DNA of 64,000 nucleotides from Rhodobacter sp. (lineage in GTDB: Bacteria; Pseudomonadota; Alphaproteobacteria; Rhodobacterales; Rhodobacteraceae), in contig JASJDP010000001.1 in the NCBI GenBank assembly GCA_030065095.1, forward strand, positions 212,306-276,305. The letters are read 5' to 3'. The position numbers and the translations under genes are program-made. Numbering within the stretch: position 1 is the first letter of the stretch; each line of letters starts with the position of its first letter. The notes under the pieces are model-generated. The model did no database searches and had not been told where the DNA came from. It worked only from the letters and a program-made list of their open reading frames with translations. Of this stretch, positions 55,272 to 64,000 are shown one piece after another.

Positions 55272-56456
55272 ATGACCGATCCGATCCCGCCGTTCTCTGC
55301 CGCCGAATACGATCGCCGCCTGGACCTGACCCGCGCCGCCATGGCCGACCGTGGCCTCGACGTGCTGATCGCCACCGACCCGTCGAACCAGGCCTGGCTG
55401 ACCGGCTATGACGGCTGGTCGTTCTATGTTCACCAGGCGGTGATCCTGCCGCTCGACGGCCGCCCGCTCTGGTGGGGGCGCAATCAGGATACCAACGGCG
55501 CGCTTCGCACCGTCGACACCGCGCGCACGGGCGTCATCGGCTATCCCGATCCATTTGTGCAGTCGACCGAACGCCACCCGATGCAGCACCTCGCCTCGGT
55601 GCTCTCGGACCTCGGCCACGACCGGGCCCGTATCGGGGTCGAGATGGAAAACTACTATTATTCCGCCAAGGCCCACGCCGTCCTCGCCGAGGCGTTGCCG
55701 CAATCGACGCTCATCGACGCCACTGCGCTGGTGAACCGGCAGCGAGGCGTGAAATCCGATGAAGAAATCACATTCATGCGGCGTGCCGCGCGGATCACCG
55801 AAAAGATCCAGTCCTACGCCATCGAGCGTGCGGAACCCGGCCTGCGCAAGAACGAACTCGCGGCCGGGGTGCTGGCAGAGGGCATCCTTGGCGTGGACGA
55901 GATTTGGGGCGACTATCCCGCCATCGTGCCGCTGATACCGTCGGGATCGGACGCGGCGGCGCCGCATTTGACCTGGAACGGGGAACCCATGCGCGCGGGC
56001 GAAGCCACGTTCTTTGAACTCGCCGGATGCTACCGGCGCTACCATGTCCCGCTGGCCCGAACCGTATTTCTGGGCAAACCGCCGGATCACATCCACCGCG
56101 CCGAGGCCGCCCTGATCGAGGGGCTCGAGGCCGGGCTCGACGCGGCCCGGCCCGGCAACCGGGCCTGCGACATTGCAAACGCCCTGGGGGCCGCGATGGA
56201 CAAGGCCGGTATCGACCGTGGGGCGCGCTGCGGCTACCCCATCGGCCTCAGCTACCCGCCCGACTGGGGCGAGCGCACGATCAGCCTGCGCGAAGAGGAC
56301 GAGACCATCCTGCAGCCAGGCATGACCTTTCACTTCATGCCCGGCCTCTGGATGGAGGATTGGGGGCTGGAGATCACCGAGGCGATCCTGATCCGCGATG
56401 ACGGCCCGGCAGAGTGCTTCTGCACCCTCCCCCGCAAGCTGTTCGTGAAACCCTGA
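55272..56456 (+). CDS. doeA: Ectoine hydrolase-like M24 family protein (DoeA/EutD)
   Basis: A 394-residue creatinase-type protein. Characteristic strings of the DoeA/EutD group are SNQAWLTGYDGWSFYVHQAV, FVQSTERHPMQHLASVL, DYPAIVPLIPSGSDAAAPHL, ELAGCYRRYHVPLART and GYPIGLSYPPDWGERT. DoeA opens the ectoine ring to N-acetyl-2,4-diaminobutyrate. It is followed after 3 bp by an ArgE-like deacetylase that could take the next step. The usual ectoine uptake, DoeB and aminotransferase genes are absent nearby, so the true substrate is uncertain. Confidence 0.8.
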   Translation: MTDPIPPFSAAEYDRRLDLTRAAMADRGLDVLIATDPSNQAWLTGYDGWSFYVHQAVILPLDGRPLWWGRNQDTNGALRTVDTARTGVIGYPDPFVQSTERHPMQHLASVLSDLGHDRARIGVEMENYYYSAKAHAVLAEALPQSTLIDATALVNRQRGVKSDEEITFMRRAARITEKIQSYAIERAEPGLRKNELAAGVLAEGILGVDEIWGDYPAIVPLIPSGSDAAAPHLTWNGEPMRAGEATFFELAGCYRRYHVPLARTVFLGKPPDHIHRAEAALIEGLEAGLDAARPGNRACDIANALGAAMDKAGIDRGARCGYPIGLSYPPDWGERTISLREEDETILQPGMTFHFMPGLWMEDWGLEITEAILIRDDGPAECFCTLPRKLFVKP

Positions 56457-56459
56457 GGC

Positions 56460-57614
56460 ATGGACCGGCTTGCCGACACCGTCGCGACGCTGGGGGACCT
56501 GATCGCCTTTCCCACGGTGTCGGCCGACCCAAACCGCGACATCATCGCCTATCTCGCCCGGCATCTCGAAGCCGCCGGGGCGCGGGTCGAGGTTTTAACG
56601 GATGACAGCGGAACCAAGGCCAACCTGTGGGCCACGCTCGGCCCCGACACCGGCGGCGGCATCGTGCTGTCGGGCCATACCGACGTGGTACCGGTCGCCG
56701 GTCAGGACTGGACCAGCGATCCCTTTACGATGAAGGAACGCGACGGCAGGCTTTACGGCCGCGGCGCCTGCGACATGAAGGGCTTTATCGCGGCCTGCCT
56801 CGTCATGGCCCCGGTCTTTGCCGACCGGACCGCCACCCGGCCCGTCCATTTCGCCTTTACCCATGACGAGGAAACCGGCTGCATCGGCGCCCGCCACCTG
56901 ATCGCGAACCTGAAACGCCGCAGGACCCGGCCGAGCATCGCGATCATCGGCGAACCGACGGAAATGCGCGTCGTCGAGGGACATAAGGGATGCTACGAAT
57001 ACACCACCCACTTCACCGGACTCGAAGGCCACGGCTCGGCCCCCGACGCAGGCGTCAACGCTGTCGACTATGCAGTCCGCTACGTCGCACGCCTGCTGGA
57101 CCTGACGGAACGCCTGAAGGACCGCGCACCGGATGCCAGCCGGTTCGACCCGCCCTGGACCACGATCAACGTCGGCAGCCTGGCCGGCGGCAACGCCCGC
57201 AACACCATTGCCGGCAGGGCCAGTGTCGTCTGGGAGATGCGCCCGGTCGCCAAACCCGACGCCGATCTGGTCAAGGCCGACCTCGCCGCCTATTGCAAAG
57301 AAACGCTGCTGCCGGCCATGCAGGCCGTGCATCCCGAGGCGTCGATCGAAACCGAGACCATCGGCGAGGTCGAGGGGCTGGAGCCGATGGATGACAACGC
57401 CGCACGCGAACTGGTCGCCGACCTCACCGGCGCCAACGTCGCGCATGTCGTGCCCTTCGGCACCGAGGCGGGCCTGTTCCAGGCCATGGGCGTCGACGCC
57501 GTGGTCTGCGGTCCGGGCTCGATCGAGCAGGCGCACAAACCGGACGAATTCATCGCCATCGACCAGCTACAGGCCTGTCTGAAGATGCTCGACGGGCTTT
57601 CAGGCCGCTTGTGA
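56460..57614 (+). CDS. argE: ArgE-like M20 family deacetylase
   Basis: A 384-residue metallopeptidase-type deacetylase of the ArgE/DapE family. Metal ligands are visible in VLSGHTDVVPVAGQDW, YGRGACDMKGF and HDEETGCIGAR, with a dimerisation domain in the middle (YTTHFTGLEGHGSAPDAGVN) and the end string GPGSIEQAHKPDEFIAID. ArgE removes acetyl from N-acetylornithine. Coupled to the DoeA-like gene it might instead act on N-acetyl-diaminobutyrate; this is inference. The ATG is 3 bp after the preceding stop. Confidence 0.85.
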   Translation: MDRLADTVATLGDLIAFPTVSADPNRDIIAYLARHLEAAGARVEVLTDDSGTKANLWATLGPDTGGGIVLSGHTDVVPVAGQDWTSDPFTMKERDGRLYGRGACDMKGFIAACLVMAPVFADRTATRPVHFAFTHDEETGCIGARHLIANLKRRRTRPSIAIIGEPTEMRVVEGHKGCYEYTTHFTGLEGHGSAPDAGVNAVDYAVRYVARLLDLTERLKDRAPDASRFDPPWTTINVGSLAGGNARNTIAGRASVVWEMRPVAKPDADLVKADLAAYCKETLLPAMQAVHPEASIETETIGEVEGLEPMDDNAARELVADLTGANVAHVVPFGTEAGLFQAMGVDAVVCGPGSIEQAHKPDEFIAIDQLQACLKMLDGLSGRL

Positions 57615-57723
57615 CGCAACGTTACACGGTCAATAGTAGGGAAAACCTTACCCTTGGGCGGGTTCCAATTTCCGGCCAGGCCGTTATCTGCGCGCTTCCA
57701 CCACGAACGGGACTGTCAGCCCA

Positions 57724-58929
57724 ATGCCCCGCACACTGCCGATCATCTTTATCCTGATCACGGTGGTCATCGACGCGATGGGCATTGGGCTGATCCTGCC
57801 GGTGATGCCCGACCTGATCCGCGAAGTGACCGGCGGCGATCTGGCCAGCGCGGCGATCTGGGGCGGCATCCTGTCGACCGTGTTCGCGGTGATGCAATTC
57901 CTTTTCGGTCCCGTCGTCGGCAACCTGTCCGACCGCTTCGGCCGCCGTCCGGTTCTGCTGGTGGCCCTTGGCGTCATGGCGCTGGATTATCTTGTCATGG
58001 CGCTGGCGGGAACGATCTGGCTCTTGCTGATCGGCCGCATCGTCGGCGGCATCACGGCGGCGACGCAATCCACCGCCAATGCGTTCATGGCCGACATCTC
58101 GAAACCCGAAGAGAAGGCCGCAAATTTCGGCCTGATCGGCGCGGCCTTCGGCATCGGTTTCGTCATCGGTCCACTGCTTGGCGGTCTCCTTGGCGAATAC
58201 GGCACGCGCGCGCCGTTCTATGCCGCCGCCGTGCTTGCCGCCGCCAATATGGTGTTTGGCTATTTCATCCTGCCCGAGACCGTCACCGACCGTATCCGCC
58301 GCCCGTTCGAGTGGCGGCGCGCCAACCCGTTCGGCGCGTTCGCCTATATCGGCGCGCTGCCCGGCGTCGGACGGCTGATCGCGATGTTCTTCCTCTATCA
58401 GGTCGCCTTTTTCGTCTACCCCGCCATCTGGGCCTATTTCACCCGCGCGCGGTTCGGATGGGAGCCCGGAATGGTCGGCCTCTCGCTTGCCTCGTTCGGC
58501 ATCGCGATGGCCATTGTCCAGGGCGGGCTGATCCGGATCGTCCTGGCCCGGCTCGGCGAACGCTTCACGGTGCTTTACGGCCTCGCCTTCAACTTCTGCG
58601 CCTTTCTCGCCCTCGCGCTCGTCACCAACGGCACGCTTGCGCTGATCCTGACGCCGCTGACCGCCCTCGGCGCGGTCGTCACGCCCGCGCTGCAGGGCAT
58701 GATGTCCCGCACCGTGCCCGACGACGCCCAGGGCGAGCTGCAGGGTGTGCTGACCAGTGCCGCCGCCGTCTCGATGATCGTCTCGCCGCTGATCATGACC
58801 CAGATCTTCGCCGCTTTTACCGGAGGCCTCGCGCCGGTCTATCTGCCCGGAGCCCCCTTCCTGGTATCGATGCTGCTGATGGTCGCCTGCGCCGCGGTGT
58901 TTTTCGCCCGTCCGCGCGCCGTTGCGTAA
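57724..58929 (+). CDS. TetA-like MFS transporter
   Basis: A 401-residue twelve-helix major facilitator of the tetracycline-exporter-like group. Motif A in the loop after helix two is [17 protein letters not shown], and the N-terminus [20 protein letters not shown] and the motif-C-like [18 protein letters not shown] are typical of drug/H+ antiporters. The natural substrate is unknown, and resistance should not be assumed. It starts 109 bp after the ArgE-like gene. Confidence 0.88.
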   Translation: MPRTLPIIFILITVVIDAMGIGLILPVMPDLIREVTGGDLASAAIWGGILSTVFAVMQFLFGPVVGNLSDRFGRRPVLLVALGVMALDYLVMALAGTIWLLLIGRIVGGITAATQSTANAFMADISKPEEKAANFGLIGAAFGIGFVIGPLLGGLLGEYGTRAPFYAAAVLAAANMVFGYFILPETVTDRIRRPFEWRRANPFGAFAYIGALPGVGRLIAMFFLYQVAFFVYPAIWAYFTRARFGWEPGMVGLSLASFGIAMAIVQGGLIRIVLARLGERFTVLYGLAFNFCAFLALALVTNGTLALILTPLTALGAVVTPALQGMMSRTVPDDAQGELQGVLTSAAAVSMIVSPLIMTQIFAAFTGGLAPVYLPGAPFLVSMLLMVACAAVFFARPRAVA

Positions 58930-59011
58930 TCCGACGCCAAGCGGTCGGTTTCGCGCTTGATCCTGTCCCGTCACGGTGCTCTGGCTGTGCCGAGAACGAG
59001 GGAGACAATTC

Positions 59012-61841
<2,830 letters not shown>

Positions 61842-61871
61842 GGCGCGATGCATACCGCGTAAATCGCGAGG

Positions 61872-62113
61872 CCGGTTTCGGCTTGAAGTGGACGTTGCCT
61901 GCCGCAAGATGAGCCGGGCCTTCGCCGACCCGCGGGGAAGCGATCGAACCTGTGAACGGCTCGTTTATCCCGGCAAAGTCCGAACGACCTCAAGCTGATA
62001 CGCGGGGTTAGCAAAATCGCCTCCGCTCCGGGACGGTCCGGCGCTCGCGCGGTGGGGCTTCGCCCCTTGATTCCGCGCGGGCTGCATCAACGTCCATTCA
62101 GGGCCAAAACCGG
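61872..62113 (+). repeat. Intergenic repeat element, copy C
   Basis: About 242 bp. The left end ccggtttcggcttgaagtgg (from 61872) is inverted at the right end, whose complement reads ccggttttggccctgaatgg (62094-62113); about 26 bases match with few differences. The inner inverted repeat is decayed, but the centre tttatcccggcaaagtccg is kept. It starts 31 bp after the tmpB stop. The remaining gap to 62350 shows nothing recognisable. Confidence 0.8.
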
Positions 62114-62350
62114 AAGAACTGGGTTCTTTCAAAATCCATCCAGCTCTGGCCTGCACGCCGCCGTATATATCGCAATAAGCCGGCCCGGCGTTGCGCACGC
62201 AATCCCAAAACGTCGCTGCGATTCCGGATACGAGGCGGCGCGGTGGCGTCAGCTGCCGGGCGCGCGGCCAGATGAACATCGTAAGCGATTGACGCGGGCT
62301 GGGCGATCTTGCAAGGGTGGAGACGCGGTCAATGGGGGACACTGGCTGTG

Positions 62351-63904
62351 ATGGACGGAACCACGGACACCCTGGGCGAGGACTGGGGGCCTTTCGGCAG
62401 GCCGCTGTTCAACGACCCCGCAATGGAACGGCTGAAACGCGTGGGCGTGGTCGATGTCGGGTCGAACTCGGTCCGGTTGGTGATCTTCGACGGCGCGGCG
62501 CGCAGCCCCGCCTATTTCTACAATGAAAAGATCATGGCCGCCTTGGGCGCGGGCGTGCCCGAGACCGGGCGGTTGAATCCCGACGGCCGGGTGCGGGCGA
62601 TTGCGGCGATCCGGCGGTTCCAGATGCTGGCCGAAGGGCTGGATATGGCGCCGCTGACCGCGGTGGCGACGGCGGCCGTGCGCGAGGCCGAGGATGGCCC
62701 CGACTTTTGCGACGAGGTGCTGCGCAAGACCGGGCTTAAGCTCTATGTGATCGATGGCGTCGAAGAGGCGCGGCTGAGCGCGCAAGGCGTGCTGCTGGGC
62801 TGGCCGGACGCCAGCGGCACGGTGTGCGATATCGGCGGGTCGTCGATGGAACTGGCAACCCTGAGCGGGGGCGAGATCGGGGCCTGTCTGACCTCGCCGC
62901 TGGGCCCGCTGCGGCTGGGAGCGGTCAAGGGCAAGAAGGCGCGCAAGGCTCATATCCGCACGGTCGTCGGGGATCTGGCGGAACAACTGGGCCCGCGCCA
63001 GGACCGGCTCTATCTGGTGGGTGGCTCGTGGCGGGCGATTGCGCGGCTGGATATGGAGCGGCGGGACTATCCGCTGCACGTGCTGCACGAGTACCGGATG
63101 ACGCCGAAATCGGTGCGGGCGACGCTGAAATGGATGGCGGAACTCCCGCTCGAGGATCTCAGCGCCCGGACCGGCACGTCTATGGCCCGGCTGTCGCTGG
63201 TCCCGCTGGCCGGCGAGGTGTTGCGGCAACTGGTCCGGACGCTGGGGCCGCGCGAGATCGCGATATCAAGCTATGGGCTGCGCGAGGGGCTGCTTTACGA
63301 ACAGATGCCCCAGCTTCTGCGCCGCCGCGACCCGCTGATCGAGGCCTGCCGGTTCGCCGAGGCCAAGGACGCCCGCAGCCCCGGCTTCGGCAAGGCGTTG
63401 AGCAAATTCATCGCGCCGTTGTTTCGAAATGCGCCCGAGGGCCGCAAGCGGATCATCAAGGCGGCTTGTCTGCTGCACGACGTCAGCTGGCGGGCGCATC
63501 CCGATTACCGGCACGAGGTCTGTTTCGACAATGTCACCCGCGCGAGCCTTGGCGGGCTGACGCATCAGGCCCGAATTTTTCTGGGGCTATCCCTGTTGCA
63601 CCGCTACAAGAACAGGCGCGAGGGGACGCGGTTCGAGGAACTCTACGCGTTGCTGCCCGAAAAGGACATCCGGCAGGCCGAGGTCCTGGGCAAGGCGATG
63701 CGGCTGGGATCGATGCTGGCGGCGGACAAGCCGGGCCTGACGGGCGCGCTGAAATGGTTTCCGGTCAAGAGGCGGCTGGAACTGCATTTGCCCGAGCCCG
63801 CCATGGGGTTGTTCGGAGAGGTCGCCCAGGCGCGGTTCGCCTCGCTGGCGGCGTCGCTGGAGGCTGAGTCCGTGGTCCGGCAGATGCGGGCGGAGGCGGC
63901 CTAG
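62351..63904 (+). CDS. ppx: Ppx/GppA family exopolyphosphatase
   Basis: A 517-residue ASKHA-fold phosphatase. The N-terminal phosphate-binding motif is VGVVDVGSNSVRLVIFDG, followed by VATAAVREAEDGPDF, DGVEEARLSAQGVL, and the second loop TVCDIGGSSMELATL. A C-terminal HD-like region includes CLLHDVSWRAHPDYRHE. Members degrade polyphosphate or pppGpp; which applies is not clear. The ATG at 62351 is chosen over a TTG at 62309. A fourth copy of the intergenic repeat seems to begin 30 bp after its stop. Confidence 0.92.
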   Translation: MDGTTDTLGEDWGPFGRPLFNDPAMERLKRVGVVDVGSNSVRLVIFDGAARSPAYFYNEKIMAALGAGVPETGRLNPDGRVRAIAAIRRFQMLAEGLDMAPLTAVATAAVREAEDGPDFCDEVLRKTGLKLYVIDGVEEARLSAQGVLLGWPDASGTVCDIGGSSMELATLSGGEIGACLTSPLGPLRLGAVKGKKARKAHIRTVVGDLAEQLGPRQDRLYLVGGSWRAIARLDMERRDYPLHVLHEYRMTPKSVRATLKWMAELPLEDLSARTGTSMARLSLVPLAGEVLRQLVRTLGPREIAISSYGLREGLLYEQMPQLLRRRDPLIEACRFAEAKDARSPGFGKALSKFIAPLFRNAPEGRKRIIKAACLLHDVSWRAHPDYRHEVCFDNVTRASLGGLTHQARIFLGLSLLHRYKNRREGTRFEELYALLPEKDIRQAEVLGKAMRLGSMLAADKPGLTGALKWFPVKRRLELHLPEPAMGLFGEVAQARFASLAASLEAESVVRQMRAEAA

Positions 63905-63933
63905 CGAAGACGGATTTAGGAATAAGGCGCAAG

Positions 63934-64000
63934 ACTGGTTCCGGCCTTGAGCAGACATTAACGGGAATCCGATAAGCCGCGCCAAGGGGCGCATCAAACG
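63934..64000 (+). repeat. Intergenic repeat element, partial copy D
   Basis: ctggttccggccttgagcag followed by agccgcgcc resembles the left part of copies A-C (ccggtttcggcttgaagtgg ... agccgggcc). It starts 30 bp after the ppx stop, in the same orientation, and is cut by the window end. The match is divergent. Confidence 0.45.

Noticed and set aside
57724..58929. Tetracycline resistance determinant.
   Set aside because: The MFS protein is only TetA-like; no TetR regulator or mobile context is present, so resistance is not supported.

Overview
The window is 64 kb of high-GC chromosome from an alphaproteobacterium, most probably a marine Rhodobacterales (Roseobacter-group) species. This rests on gene content and order seen in the sequence: ruvCAB followed by ybgC-tolQRAB-pal-cpoB-tilS-ftsH, a phosphatidylcholine synthase of the Pcs type, DUF1036 and DUF1127 proteins, an ectoine-hydrolase-like M24 protein, and a pair matching the trimethylaminoethylphosphonate oxygenases TmpA/TmpB. 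No rRNA, tRNA, CRISPR array, insertion sequence with a transposase, or prophage was recognised.

Layout. 0-5.3 kb: a GerW/DUF2953 gene pair with a small coupled gene, a TraB/GumN protein, a DUF2161 putative nuclease, an acyltransferase and a Mn-type pyrophosphatase. 5.3-13.2 kb: an SMP-30 lactonase-like gene, two secreted DUF1036 proteins (one with three tandem domains), EamA, LysE and MFS transporters and a 55-residue membrane peptide. 13.4-16.5 kb: YebC, a ribosomal-protein-L11-methyltransferase-like gene, two paralogous small membrane proteins each followed by a similar terminator, and a DUF1127 protein. 16.8-30 kb: the ruvCAB to ftsH block, interrupted by an unrecognised gene and a Tat-exported GH10 xylanase-like gene. 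30-41.5 kb: MOSC, AlkC-like, PriA, FSA-type aldolase, DUF484-XerC, Pcs, Ogt and IleS. 41.7-47.1 kb: a cNMP-domain/thioredoxin-reductase-like fusion lacking the redox CxxC, then YcjX-GNAT-YcjF, then TruA. 47.1-55.1 kb: a minus-strand accessory block with two Sel1-repeat proteins, a small exported protein, a very unusual permease fused to a seven-repeat FG-GAP/ASPIC (CRTAC1-like) domain, a prepilin peptidase and a TPR lipoprotein. 55.3-61.8 kb: a plus-strand catabolic block of DoeA-like hydrolase, ArgE-like deacetylase, MFS exporter, zinc alcohol dehydrogenase, TmpA and TmpB. The right end is a Ppx/GppA phosphatase.

The two most notable observations are (1) the ArsP/DUF318-type permease fused to a calcium-propeller plus ASPIC domain, sitting beside Sel1 proteins and a small exported protein, and (2) a family of about 245-bp intergenic elements with terminal inverted repeats and a strongly conserved central segment. 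Three full copies lie at 5472-5718, 31916-32167 and 61872-62113, and a fourth starts at 63934. All are in the same orientation and all begin 30-130 bp after the stop codon of a plus-strand gene.

Functionally, most genes are housekeeping: Holliday-junction processing, the cell-envelope Tol-Pal system, tRNA modification and charging, replication restart, chromosome dimer resolution and membrane-lipid synthesis. The accessory genes point to use of marine osmolytes and phosphonates (ectoine-like compounds and glycine-betaine precursors) and to secreted or surface proteins of unknown function.
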